Shown: positions 48,301 through 56,926 of the stretch, in pieces | How positions within the stretch are numbered: the stretch's first letter is position 1 | How the letters are laid out: each line of letters begins with the position of its first letter | DNA from: Mariniblastus sp. | GTDB lineage: Bacteria; Planctomycetota; Planctomycetia; Pirellulales; Pirellulaceae | DNA: 64,000 bases | Direction of reading: 5' to 3' | NCBI GenBank assembly: GCA_029251085.1 | Contig: JAQXDZ010000023.1 | Location: 62,001 to 126,000, forward strand | Program-made: the position numbers and the translations under genes | Notes under the pieces: generated by a model | The model's database searches: none | Seen by the model: only the letters and a program-made list of their open reading frames with translations | What the model was told of the DNA's origin: nothing

Positions 48301-49185
48301 CCTGGGTGGCGTGTTACGCCCTATGCCTACATCTTGTTGAAGTCGAGGGGGCCGCAAGTCGATAAAGTTCCACCGGCCCATTTAGATTTAGATTTTTTAG
48401 ATACTTCCGGCTACGCGATTTTGCCTGTTGAGTCCGCCGTTCTTCCCGTGGAATCTGCTTCCGCGTTGCCGCGGCCAAATGATAAATTGGTTGTTACGCA
48501 AATTCTAGACGAACGGCAAGCGGAGGAAGGGAAGTTAGTTTTGGAAATCAAAGCGAGCGCTCAAGGCCTGGTTCCCGATTTAGAATCGATCGTTTCCATC
48601 GCCCCTGTTGATTTTGAAGTTTCTGAAATACAGGACAATGGAGTTTCAGTGTCTCAATTTGATCCCACGTCGCGGAAACCCACCATTAATTCTGACAGGT
48701 CTTGGTTGGTCTCACTCGAGGCAAAGCCCGGGCTCGCTGAAAAACCGTCCAGCTTCAAATTTCCACAGGCTAACGTAGAAGTTGAAGAGTTTATTTATCA
48801 GCGGTACGACGACGCTGATCTTGCTGTCGCGGAAGCTACCATTAATTTAAATGCAAGCTATGGAGAACGTAGTTCTGCGAAGACGGTCTGGGCTGTGATT
48901 GGAATCCTTTCGTTTGGCGTTGCCATTTTAGTGGGCGTCATCGGCTACTGGAGACGAACGCCTGCCTCTCAGGAAAAACATGAGGCTGTGCTTAGCGAGA
49001 ACATGTCACCTTTTGCCGCCATTTCATTGTTGCAAGATATTTACGACTCGGATGGTATCAGCGCCGATCGTAAAATCGAATTGGCGGACACCATTACAAA
49101 TCTAGAGGCGCATTACTTTGGTTTTGAGCCGTCCGATTCTAAGCCAAACGTGGTGGAAGAATTGCAAAAGTGGACGAGGTCATAG
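45367..49185 (+). CDS. Large exported single-pass membrane protein, unknown function
   Basis: 1272 residues. An N-terminal signal (LVLTLLIVALPANSFLGAQ), a long extracytoplasmic part, one C-terminal membrane helix (TVWAVIGILSFGVAILVGVIGYW) and a short cytoplasmic tail (about 85 residues). The body is mostly helical with solenoid-like stretches (FTLGKWAEVGSFLSKIPFEN, HLAKDHPEKAESLVNEYISV-type pieces), a Lys-rich segment near residue 690 (KDKKTKRKKKEIEK), and a beta-rich C-terminal section. No domain I recognise. Such very large unknown membrane-anchored proteins are common in planctomycetes. A terminator lies before it, and csrA is the next gene on the same strand, 448 bases downstream. Confidence 0.8.
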   Translation: MLTKNHWLVNTTLVLTLLIVALPANSFLGAQTKPAVRLIPAMKVPTTIGGARLNISGPESSFPQVLPPADERVSAAEAGGVAGEAKSKSDNKNRLKLLAKLKLNRLPSNILETWYKDANGSADLDMPPAPRLAFLSSDARFKLAVKQLENDFTLGKWAEVGSFLSKIPFENAKVVYRQILTSASNSNALTFQGGNAARSQVDPRALQPQYLTFDDLFSIAAIAPKKPDAESDTGLPDEYLNFFASAFRATIARGNMSEDLVARLKLELDKQPVVFTKRQCAKLLFSAGLAMEVGDFLPELATAMSNNDHEALNLLSKYQLALYSKEKKTEYLEGAWNVTQAILAAEDVNETERNAALGRAVELSSQVKAELGDKWLNDSFVAKPEVGMEVLGAIGVDTSLSLKTSPRNPATRLNRLKLQDEAVKALFLASREQAAEWKTLLELLAVNWLREAEISYSDDNSSSMGPTMQRDQYGNIFYSNIGMSNSRSRSLRLSAIGTGDLLEIRPSEEWLALVGPTLRPKFDSVLAQLYLKVSEENLALPYIEKLAKDHPEKAESLVNEYISVWTRNHNPNSDRRRTNSYMFMYGFESRAESIPLTRSKQNRNLEELAGLVVRLNKLIQNKLDEKLVVNAFVSCHSTAEVYELDEIEKVFGPVGEIDSETIAVLASSMRTNLAGMWRDAKVQKDKKTKRKKKEIEKEVVDGYRLAQKLVENAIAREPDSWQLIRTQAELLHDENNYRAGIKNSSEFSPRRKEAMAFFQTSAERYASEVGLMEPSEYVRYSPFTSWFYASLGACDLGLIENKNRTDPSQAELIRKAILSLPSAASEFHMAQFANSLFNRMSSVKPQLKHKYLDLGLLIVGDHKQASEAIKVHEYYKDLVNEIRLETRIDGDARVGFEQPFGVYVDLVHTKEIERESGGFGRYLQNQNSSVAFSYNYGRPTNDYRDKFEESVRETFSEQFEVMSVTFQKPDVQSIPSNKPGWRVTPYAYILLKSRGPQVDKVPPAHLDLDFLDTSGYAILPVESAVLPVESASALPRPNDKLVVTQILDERQAEEGKLVLEIKASAQGLVPDLESIVSIAPVDFEVSEIQDNGVSVSQFDPTSRKPTINSDRSWLVSLEAKPGLAEKPSSFKFPQANVEVEEFIYQRYDDADLAVAEATINLNASYGERSSAKTVWAVIGILSFGVAILVGVIGYWRRTPASQEKHEAVLSENMSPFAAISLLQDIYDSDGISADRKIELADTITNLEAHYFGFEPSDSKPNVVEELQKWTRS

Positions 49186-49234
49186 ATCGGTTGTGCTGGA
49201 AACGTCGACGTCGAAATGTCACCCCATGGTAAGC

Positions 49235-49247
49235 GGGAATGATTCCC
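49235..49247. promoter_or_regulatory. Dyad in the gap before csrA
   Basis: GGGAATGATTCCC is a perfect 13-base dyad about 390 bases upstream of csrA. It could be an operator. The rest of the 448-base gap (49186-49633) contains no gene I can support. Confidence 0.3.
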
Positions 49248-49633
49248 TTCTGCTTGTAGAAGCGGTGGGGAAGCCTAACCAACCCGTTCGCCTCGACGCG
49301 CGAGTTCAATAAACGCCTACTCCAATCCGGCAACGTTTAACACATCCACGATGCGGCCTCGGGCGTCACTAGAGAGATATTTTTAACAAATAGATGAGCC
49401 AATTCCGCTCGCGGCTCGGCCTGCACGTGGGTAGATGGGCAATCTGGGTTGCCCTGGGGGTGCGAAATTTGGGGATTTCCAATGAATCAAGGGTTCAACG
49501 GTTGCACTTTTTTTACAAGACGGTATTCTCACGAATAATTAACGAGGCTTGTCAAGACCCGTTTGGAGAAATTTTAAAGCGTTACGGCTTGGAGCCCGAG
49601 TTATAGGAATCACGTTTATCAAAGGAATCGATA

Positions 49634-49852
49634 ATGTTAGTGCTTAGTCGCAAGGTTGGCGAGCGCATTTGGATTGGGGAGGACATTTCCATAACTGTCG
49701 TCCGGATCACAGGCGGAGGTGTTCGCCTCGGGATTGAAGCCCCGAGCGAGATGCCGGTAGTTCGAGAAGAACTCAAGTTGAAGCTTGAGCAGGAGCAGTC
49801 CGATGTCGAAGTTGATATCGTTGACAACTCATCGCCACAGAAATCAGTTTAA
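49634..49852 (+). CDS. csrA: Carbon storage regulator CsrA
   Basis: 72 residues. CsrA binds GGA motifs in mRNA leaders to block or stabilise translation. The strongly conserved start MLVLSRKVGERIWIGEDI, then ITVVRITGGGVRLGIEAP and PVVREEL with the conserved Arg, are all present. The C-terminal tail EVDIVDNSSPQKSV is longer than in E. coli. AAAGGA lies eight bases before the ATG. It is a single gene, convergent with ftsQ-like. In flagellated bacteria csrA often pairs with fliW; none is present here. Confidence 0.96.
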   Translation: MLVLSRKVGERIWIGEDISITVVRITGGGVRLGIEAPSEMPVVREELKLKLEQEQSDVEVDIVDNSSPQKSV

Positions 49853-49955
49853 CACCGACTCAGTCTTAATTGCCTAATTCCTTGGCTAGTTATTCTGACG
49901 TCTTGTTTCTATCAGTCGATTGGCGGGCCCGTGACTTGTTTGCCGGGGCCAATCG

Positions 49956-50912
49956 TTATTTAAGTTCCAGCTTTGGTTCGTTCGCTTGACTTGCTGTTTT
50001 TGACACTCCGGTCGAAATCGCTTTACCCGAGCGAACATCGATTCTGCCAAGGTCAACTTCGTTCAGTGGACCATATTGGTCAACGACAGCCTCGATCGCT
50101 CGGATCTTCTTAAGTGCGTCGACCTCGGATTCTGCTTCCTTGCCTGGGGCGTTGCCCCACACGATTCGTGTTCCGGAGCCAGAGTACAGTTCGAAAGGTT
50201 TCGAACTGAGAGTTGAGTCAGTCGAATCAACCTGATTGGTTGTTATTCTTTGAATCCCGAGTTCACTAAGCGGGCGTTTAAAAGCAGAGCTGATCGCTGC
50301 GGCATCGTGAATCCGTTCGTCTGGCCATTGCTCCCAAGTTGCTTCGAACTGCGATGGAAAAAGTACAGCAATCCACGGCAGGTTTAAATTGTCGCCGATA
50401 GATTCAGGCATGAGAACGCCATTGCGGTCTACTGGTAACAATACGGTTCGATCGATCTGGCCGTTGGGCCACTTGTTTTTCATGGTGACAGCGCTAAGTT
50501 CAACCAAAGCGACTGGTTCGCGGTAGATTACGTCGATGTTAAGCCCGGCTTTCGACTTTTCAATACTGTTAATCTGTTCAACAAAGCCGACTTGTTTCAT
50601 GATTCCTGCGGTTCGTGGCACCAGTTCGGTGTCAAGAATTGATGCTTCTTCTCCGTTGGATTGATCCAAGACCATTTTTCTGAGATCCAGTTCGGACCAA
50701 TGAGGCTGCGGTGTCAGAAGGATTTTTTCTTGGGTCAGACTGAATTCGTCGAGGTTGACAATCGTCTCTTGGTGTCGTTCCCAAAGGAATATTGCGCTGC
50801 CAATCAAAATTGTGGTCGCAAAAACGAACAGCGTCGTCGGGTGAACGAGTGTACCGCGAATTGAAATTCCCGCTAAAAGTCTATCGAGAATGTCCTTGTT
50901 GTGTTTTGGCAT
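49956..50912 (-). CDS. FtsQ/DivIB-like cell division protein
   Basis: About 318 residues from the ATG at 50912, chosen because GGGAG lies six bases upstream of it (in the minus direction); a start at 50939 is possible. A single N-terminal membrane helix (FVFATTILIGSAIFLWE) is followed by a POTRA-like region and the beta domain. NIDVIYREPVALVEL and RTVLLPVDRNGVLMPE match the FtsQ pattern. FtsQ links septal wall synthesis proteins in most bacteria. Planctomycetes lack FtsZ, so such a protein here is notable. It lies 125 bases downstream of murB in the same orientation, the arrangement of dcw clusters. Confidence 0.7.
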   Translation of the reverse strand: MPKHNKDILDRLLAGISIRGTLVHPTTLFVFATTILIGSAIFLWERHQETIVNLDEFSLTQEKILLTPQPHWSELDLRKMVLDQSNGEEASILDTELVPRTAGIMKQVGFVEQINSIEKSKAGLNIDVIYREPVALVELSAVTMKNKWPNGQIDRTVLLPVDRNGVLMPESIGDNLNLPWIAVLFPSQFEATWEQWPDERIHDAAAISSAFKRPLSELGIQRITTNQVDSTDSTLSSKPFELYSGSGTRIVWGNAPGKEAESEVDALKKIRAIEAVVDQYGPLNEVDLGRIDVRSGKAISTGVSKTASQANEPKLELK

Positions 50913-51037
50913 AACGCTCTCCCGAAAATGAAGTTCCATCGAATGAGGGATGGATCTTCTGTAAAAATCGAGTTTTCAGCGTTAAAACTTTGACCGGATC
51001 ACGAAAAGTCATAGAACCGGCGATGTCAGCAAATTCG

Positions 51038-51916
51038 CTACCAAATTTGAATGGCGGGCTCTAAAGTTTGCTCAAGTCGTTCGGAAACTTGGGTCTGCAC
51101 GGTCTTCAGCAGGCTGAGAACGTCTTCGCTCGTCGCTCCGGATTCAGCAACGAAGAAATTCGGGTCGGAATCTAATAGTTCCACCTTGCCTGCCCGCGTT
51201 CCTTTCAGGCCAGCTCGCTCGATTAAATCCCCAGCCTGTTCCCCACCTAAATCTTTGAACATGTAGGCTGCTTGTAACTCCGAGCTAGGCTGTTGGGACC
51301 GTCTTACGATCCAAAGTTTTTGCATTGCCTTCGTGAGATTTTCCGCAGGCTCTCTCTCAAGGACGAATTCCGCTTTTAGGATTACCAATTCGCTAAGGCT
51401 GCTTTGCCGGTAGGAAAAGGAGAGGGAATCCTTTTCCCGTGTAATGCGTTCACCCGCGCGGGTCAGAACTTCGGCAGATTCAACCCAGCTTCCAATGTCT
51501 ACGCCGTGTGCGTCTGTGTTGTTGTGGAGTGCTCCGCCAATGGTGCCTGGTAGTCCAACCAATTGTTCGGGGCCAGCGAGTCCCTCGCGAACCGCGGTGG
51601 CCACAAAGTGGGACAGGCGAGTACCCCCGCCAACCGTAATACGATTTTCATTGACTGCTATTGTGCAAAAATCAGGCGCTGCGAGATGAATCACGAGCCC
51701 TTTTACACCGGTATCGTTAATCAGAAGGTTGGTGCCACTGCCGATTAAGCGAACGGGTTGGTTGGCTTCAGAGAACTGTTTGACGAGTCCAGTCAGTTCC
51801 TCTTCGTTAGTCGGTTCCGCAAAATATTCAGCGGTCCCGCCGATCTTAAGTCGTGTAAAGGGAGCCAGTGGTTCGTTTTCGCGAACGATGTGTTCGTATC
51901 CAGATAGCAATGACAC
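51038..51916 (-). CDS. murB: MurB-like UDP-N-acetylenolpyruvoylglucosamine reductase, altered active site
   Basis: 292 residues. FAD-binding parts of MurB are clear: GSGTNLLINDTGVKGLVIHL, GLPGTIGGALHNNTDAHG and the arginine in FSYRQSS. The end, ATSEDVLSLLKTVQTQVSERLEQTL, follows the type II pattern. But two catalytic residues differ: the position of the proton-donating Ser (in GSVFKNP-type loops) is Tyr218 in AAYMFKDL, and the C-terminal Glu position is Ala288 (LEPAIQIW). MurB reduces the enolpyruvyl group to form UDP-MurNAc for peptidoglycan. The changes could mean altered chemistry or a lost function. It precedes the ftsQ-like gene on the same strand. Confidence 0.9.
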   Translation of the reverse strand: MSLLSGYEHIVRENEPLAPFTRLKIGGTAEYFAEPTNEEELTGLVKQFSEANQPVRLIGSGTNLLINDTGVKGLVIHLAAPDFCTIAVNENRITVGGGTRLSHFVATAVREGLAGPEQLVGLPGTIGGALHNNTDAHGVDIGSWVESAEVLTRAGERITREKDSLSFSYRQSSLSELVILKAEFVLEREPAENLTKAMQKLWIVRRSQQPSSELQAAYMFKDLGGEQAGDLIERAGLKGTRAGKVELLDSDPNFFVAESGATSEDVLSLLKTVQTQVSERLEQTLEPAIQIW

Positions 51917-52089
51917 GGAGAATCCTAAAGCGAAAAATGTAAAGGGATAAAGTATCTATTTGTTTTAGGCCAGAACACCAATTTGTTCAGCCCGCCAGTC
52001 GACCGCATTTTATCGTCTTTCTTGGATTCAAGAAAGACGCAGTGCGGAAATCGACAGGGGAGTTGATAGGGCACTGTTTGAGGCAAGCT

Positions 52090-52857
52090 CTACCAGTATC
52101 TTTCGAGCACAATCTGGCCAGGTGACTTGCTGCGATGGCGTTTCATCTCGCGTTTTCCAAGGATTTCTTCCATGGTGTCCAGCATCGCTGGGTTACCACA
52201 CAACATTACAGTCGAGTTGTCTGCACGACATTGAAAACCGCTGGCTGACTCGATTTCTCCGTTTTCAAATAAACCGGGAATTCGCCCGTTTAGTGTGCCA
52301 CTTGCTTCTTCACGTGTTAACGACTGAATCATTTTGAATTTGCCGGGATGCTTTGCCTCCAAAGCGAGAAGTTCCTCTGTGTAGGCTAAATCAGAATATT
52401 GCCGAACGCCGTGAACGACGCAGATTTTTTCAAAATTTTCCCAGGGTTCACTCGTGCGGAGCATTGCAATGTAGGGTGCGAGTCCGGTGCCGGTTGCAAC
52501 AAGCCATAGCACTTCGGAAGGGGGACTTTTTTTAAGGGTAAAACTACCCGCTGCCTTTTGCCCCACCAGAATATCGTCGCCGTTCTCAAGATTCCAAAGA
52601 TGGGGCGTTAGTTCGCCATCTTCGACCAGGACAATAAAGAACTCCAGTTCTTGACCGTGGGGGGAAGCGACGGAGTAGGGGCGATTGATGATTTTAGAGT
52701 CGTCGTCTTTGTACCCATTTGGATAAAGTCCAAGATGGAGAAATTGCCCCGAGAGAAATGGTTGCACTTCGTCGGTTGCGACCCGCAACGTAAACAACCC
52801 TTCGGTCCATATTCTTTTATCGACGACCTTTGCTGAGCACCATTTCGGCATATCCAA
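52090..52857 (-). CDS. fpr: Ferredoxin--NADP+ reductase (bacterial Fpr type)
   Basis: 255 residues. FAD domain: INRPYSVASPHGQELEFFIV; NADP domain: VATGTGLAPYIAMLRT and VHGVRQYSDLAYTEEL, TVMLCGNPAMLDTME, and the C-terminal ERYW, typical of bacterial Fpr. It reduces NADP+ with ferredoxin or flavodoxin, or runs in reverse to supply low-potential electrons (for example to biosynthesis or oxidative stress defence). No ferredoxin gene is adjacent. It has a 180-base gap to murB, so it is likely its own unit. Confidence 0.95.
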   Translation of the reverse strand: MDMPKWCSAKVVDKRIWTEGLFTLRVATDEVQPFLSGQFLHLGLYPNGYKDDDSKIINRPYSVASPHGQELEFFIVLVEDGELTPHLWNLENGDDILVGQKAAGSFTLKKSPPSEVLWLVATGTGLAPYIAMLRTSEPWENFEKICVVHGVRQYSDLAYTEELLALEAKHPGKFKMIQSLTREEASGTLNGRIPGLFENGEIESASGFQCRADNSTVMLCGNPAMLDTMEEILGKREMKRHRSKSPGQIVLERYW

Positions 52858-53214
52858 CTCAAATTGGTTTGGGAAAGGTAACGGGCTTGCCCTACATGGC
52901 TTCCGCAGGGTTAATCATCGGTGATTTTCAATGGTGAATCAAGAAGAGAAGCCATCCTGCATTTTTTTAGGAGGTTGTCTGCCGGCGGTTGGGACGGGCA
53001 AAACGTAATCGCGATTCGATGAATGCAGGAAAACAGGTGGAAAAAAGGGTCTCGCCCAAGACGTTGACATGAAATCCCTTATTTTTAAGGAATTGCGACG
53101 AGGAAACCGGTTGGGGAATTTAGCGAATTTGCCTATAAACTTGGGTTACGACATTCACTATCTTCGCTTCGTTGGAAGCCTAAGATTACAAACTTGATTC
53201 AGGGTCCTAGACGG
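52858..53214. other. Divergent intergenic region, fpr and valS
   Basis: About 357 bases between the fpr and valS starts. It must contain both promoters. I see no T-box-like leader structure for valS and no small gene, and only weak inverted repeats. Confidence 0.4.
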
Positions 53215-56200
53215 ATGACTACTTTTAATCCTAACGATATTCCAAGCCGATTTGATTTTGCTGAGGCACAAAACCGAATTTTCCAAATGTGGGAATCGGG
53301 AGGCTATTTTGAGGGTGATCCAGAATCTGAGAAACCGCCGTACACGGTTGTGATTCCGCCGCCCAACGTTACGGGAGCGTTGCACCTTGGGCATGCTTTG
53401 AACAATACGCTTCAGGACACCTTGATACGTATGAAGCGGATGCAGGGATTCAACGCACTCTGGATGCCGGGTACCGATCACGCTGGAATTGCCACCCAGG
53501 CTGTTGTGGAGCGTCGATTAAAAGAAGACGAAGGAAAGACACGGCACGATTTGGGGCGGGAAGCGCTGGTCGATCGCATTTGGAAGTGGAAAGAGCAATA
53601 CGAAGCTCGAATCCTTGGTCAGTTAAAGCAGATTGGATCAAGCTGTGACTGGAAACGCACCCGGTTCACGTTGGACGATGTGTGCGCGCGGGCAGTTAGG
53701 CATACGTTTTTTGACCTATTCCAAAAGTCCTTAATCTATCGAGGAAAGCGACTCGTCAATTGGGACACTTTTTTGCAAACCACGGTGAGTGATGATGAAG
53801 TTTTCTCTAAGACCGTCAAAGGGCAGTTTTGGCATTTCAAATACCCAGTAATTGACCCCCAGCCTGGTGAACCTGAATTCGTCATTGTTGCCACCACGCG
53901 TCCGGAAACAATGTTGGGCGATACGGCCGTTGCGGTTCATCCAGAACCGGATCGAGCGCTTGACCGCGTCGCCTCGGAATTGAGAGAGAAACTAAAAAAG
54001 AGTTCCGATTCAGAGAAGGCAAGCGTTGAGGGGCAACTGGAAGCATTGGCTGCACGTCGAACGGATATGCTGCCCAAACTGGAGCAGTTGCGTGACATGG
54101 CAGCCGACGGCCGAAAACTAATGTTGCCGCTGATGGATCGAGAGATTCCGTTGGTGTGTGATGTTTGGGCAAAGCCTGAACTGGGGGCGGGTTGTGTGAA
54201 AATTACACCTGCTCATGACCCTAATGATTACGAGGTGGCAAAGCGATGTGATCTTCCCATGATCAACATTATGAACCGAGACGGCACACTCAATGTCGAA
54301 ACTGGAGTCTATTCCGGACTTACGATGAAGCAGGCTCGGAAAAAAGTTGTGGAAGATCTAGATGCCATTCAACTTCTTAAAACGGTTGAGGATCGTGAGA
54401 TTGAGTTGCCTCAGTCTGATCGAAGTAAAACTCCTATTGAGCCGTACTTGGCCGATCAGTGGTTTGTCGCGATGAGTGAGCTATCTCAATCAGCGATCGA
54501 TGCAGTGGTCGAAGGTCAGGTGTCGATTACACCCAAACGCTACGAACGTGGTTATCTTGATTGGCTAGGAGAGAAGCGTGATTGGCCAGTGTCCCGTCAG
54601 TTATGGTGGGGGCATCAGATTCCAGTATGGACGAGAGCTTGTGATTCCGAAGCGGAAGTCCAACCCTTAATCGAAGCAATTCAAGCGCTTCCCGGTTTTG
54701 ATAAGACGGTCGCGGCGATTCAATTAGAGCCTTGTGAAGAAACGGATGCGGATAAGAGAGCCAAACTGGAACTGCCCTTCGCCTCGGTTCACGTATGCGT
54801 TCAGTCCGGCTGTGAGGAATTTGAAAATGCCTTGGAAGGAATGGGGCTAATACGCGAGGAGGATGTTTTAGATACTTGGTTTAGTTCTGCACTGTGGCCG
54901 CACTCAACGCTCGGATGGCCGGAACAGACTCCCGAACTGGCATGCTTCTATCCAACCAGTACTTTGATCACCAGCCGTGATATTATTTCTCTGTGGGTCG
55001 CACGGATGGTGTTGATGGGATTGAATAATTGCGGTGAGGTGCCTTTCGAAAAAGTCTATATCCATCCCAAAATTCAAGATGGGTTTGGCGAAACAATGTC
55101 CAAATCAAAAGGGAATGGAATTGATCCCCTGGACGTTATCGCGAAATTCGGTGCCGATGCTTTAAGGTTTGGGATGGCACATCTTTGCACCGAAACCCAG
55201 GACGTGCGGTTGCCGGTGCAGTTTGAGTGTCCTCATTGCCAACATACATTTGATCAAACTAAGAAGAATCGAATACTTCCGAAAGTTTCGTGTCCCAGTT
55301 GCAAGAAGGAGTTTTCCACGCAATGGGCCGAGTCCGAAGAGGATAGAAGCCTCGACAAGGGTGCTGTCATAAGCGAGCGTTTTGAAACGGCACGAAATTT
55401 TGTTAATAAGCTATGGAATGCTTCTCGATTTGCAATGTTGAATCTGGAAGGGTATGAGGCATCGCCAATTTCTGAGGACGATCTGACGGTAGAAGACCGT
55501 TGGATGTTAAGTCGTTTGACGACTGTTTCAGGGAACGTAACTGCCTACCTTGAGGATTTTAAATACGCTGATGCCACCCGCGAGCTGTATGAATTTGCCT
55601 GGCATCAGTTTTGCAGTTTCTATGTCGAGATGTTAAAAGACCGGTTTGCCGATGAAGCAAAACGATCGCATGCCCAGAGAATGTTAGCCTATTCATTGGA
55701 TTGTCTTTTGAAACTTTTGCATCCCGTAATGCCGTTTATCACAGAGGAGATTTGGCAAAATTTAGCACACATTTGTCCAGAAAGAGGTTGGGCGAAAGTC
55801 GAAACTGCCAATCGCTGCATCATCGATGCAGCGTGGCCGGAACTGAATCCGGCTTGGCGAGATGAAGCGATCGAAAATCAGTTCTCGCTCTATCAGTCCG
55901 CACTGAGTGATTTAAGAGAGATTCGAAATTCACAGAATATCGGAAATAAAAAGAAGGTCAAATTCTCTATCAAATGTGCGGCCGATATTGGCGAGCTACT
56001 TCAGCCACTTGGTATTTATTTCAGCCGAATGGCAAATGCTGAGTTAGTCGAATTGGGACCCGAGGCGGTGGCACCCGAAACGAGTGCGACGCGAACGACG
56101 GCTGAGATGGAAATCTACGTTGATCTCGATGGTTTGATAGATATTGAGGCGGAGGTGAAACGTCTCGAAAAGGAAAAGGCTAACCTTGAAAAAAGCATTT

Positions 56201-56346
56201 CCAGTAAACAGCGACAGTTGTCCAATGAAAAATTTGTGGCAGCCAAGCCGGATTTAGCGAATGAAATCCGAACAAGTCTTTCGCAGGCTGAGAACCAGTT
56301 GGCAACGATTGCTGACTCGCTGCAAAAGATGACTGCTAAACTTTGA
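53215..56346 (+). CDS. valS: Valyl-tRNA synthetase with zinc-ribbon insert
   Basis: About 1043 residues from the ATG at 53215; a TTG at 53194 is in frame. Class I signature HLGH at residues 57-60 (in PPNVTGALHLGHALNNT) and KMSKS equivalent MSKSKGNGIDP from residue 628. The protein joins valine to tRNA-Val and edits threonine in the CP1 domain. Three inserts are unusual. A helical insert of about 45 residues lies inside the editing domain (roughly bases 53944-54140). A second, about bases 54650-54850, precedes VLDTWFSSALWP. A third is a zinc-ribbon-like pair (Cys672, Cys675, Cys693, Cys696) after KMSKS, before the anticodon-binding domain. The C-terminal coiled coil (LEKEKANLEKSISSKQRQL) is typical. 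Confidence 0.95.
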   Translation: MTTFNPNDIPSRFDFAEAQNRIFQMWESGGYFEGDPESEKPPYTVVIPPPNVTGALHLGHALNNTLQDTLIRMKRMQGFNALWMPGTDHAGIATQAVVERRLKEDEGKTRHDLGREALVDRIWKWKEQYEARILGQLKQIGSSCDWKRTRFTLDDVCARAVRHTFFDLFQKSLIYRGKRLVNWDTFLQTTVSDDEVFSKTVKGQFWHFKYPVIDPQPGEPEFVIVATTRPETMLGDTAVAVHPEPDRALDRVASELREKLKKSSDSEKASVEGQLEALAARRTDMLPKLEQLRDMAADGRKLMLPLMDREIPLVCDVWAKPELGAGCVKITPAHDPNDYEVAKRCDLPMINIMNRDGTLNVETGVYSGLTMKQARKKVVEDLDAIQLLKTVEDREIELPQSDRSKTPIEPYLADQWFVAMSELSQSAIDAVVEGQVSITPKRYERGYLDWLGEKRDWPVSRQLWWGHQIPVWTRACDSEAEVQPLIEAIQALPGFDKTVAAIQLEPCEETDADKRAKLELPFASVHVCVQSGCEEFENALEGMGLIREEDVLDTWFSSALWPHSTLGWPEQTPELACFYPTSTLITSRDIISLWVARMVLMGLNNCGEVPFEKVYIHPKIQDGFGETMSKSKGNGIDPLDVIAKFGADALRFGMAHLCTETQDVRLPVQFECPHCQHTFDQTKKNRILPKVSCPSCKKEFSTQWAESEEDRSLDKGAVISERFETARNFVNKLWNASRFAMLNLEGYEASPISEDDLTVEDRWMLSRLTTVSGNVTAYLEDFKYADATRELYEFAWHQFCSFYVEMLKDRFADEAKRSHAQRMLAYSLDCLLKLLHPVMPFITEEIWQNLAHICPERGWAKVETANRCIIDAAWPELNPAWRDEAIENQFSLYQSALSDLREIRNSQNIGNKKKVKFSIKCAADIGELLQPLGIYFSRMANAELVELGPEAVAPETSATRTTAEMEIYVDLDGLIDIEAEVKRLEKEKANLEKSISSKQRQLSNEKFVAAKPDLANEIRTSLSQAENQLATIADSLQKMTAKL

Positions 56347-56485
56347 GCGGTAGCCGGTGCGGCGGTTGCAACGGTTTATGCGGGCTCCCGCTTTGATTGG
56401 GTGCTGTTAATTTCCGATTCTGTACGGTGGCAGGCATCGCCGTGAGCAGTAAGATTCGGTTTCAGTCGATGCCGTTAATCGGTCG

Positions 56486-56761
56486 CTACCTATTGAAGAT
56501 TTTTCGAATTGCATTGGACTGTAACCAAGTCCGCGGGTGTAAGCGGTTGGTTGAAAGCAGTCGCTGCGCACCGCAGCATTGGCAGCGAAAGGGACCGATG
56601 AACGAGATGAGACCAAACGTGAGTCCTAGTAAATAGGAATAGAACCACCGGTTTTTGTGAGCAAGGAAGTGTCCTTCGGAGCGATTGCAATTAAAACAAT
56701 GAAGTCGCTTGCGTGGACGTGATACCGAAGGCTTAGGAGTTGGACTGGTCGGGGTATTCAT
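56486..56761 (-). CDS. Small zinc-ribbon membrane protein
   Basis: 91 residues. Two CxxC pairs (CFNCNRSEGHFL and FRCQCCGAQRLL) flank a hydrophobic helix (SYLLGLTFGLISFIG). The arrangement of a zinc ribbon split by a membrane helix is seen in unnamed planctomycete proteins. I give no function. Most of a 690-base gap between valS and acnA is occupied by it; its Cys pattern is the main reason to call it a gene. It sits on the same strand as acnA but is separated from it by two hairpins. Confidence 0.6.
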   Translation of the reverse strand: MNTPTSPTPKPSVSRPRKRLHCFNCNRSEGHFLAHKNRWFYSYLLGLTFGLISFIGPFRCQCCGAQRLLSTNRLHPRTWLQSNAIRKIFNR

Positions 56762-56926
56762 GGATCTCTTGCGAACGGTGCCGGTAGCACGTGCTCACGA
56801 GTAAGTGTCGTTTTTAAATGAGATGATAAGAGCGACGGATAGGTCTGTTCGTCCCAAGATTTGGAATTCGGCAAGGAATAAATCCTTGGGCGTTGTCCCG
56901 TCCAACAATAGTAAGCGACTCACCAG

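Noticed and set aside
49394..49606. A 70-residue frame ending 27 bases before csrA
   Set aside because: No ribosome site, no motif, and the composition is not clearly coding; could be a small gene but I cannot support it.
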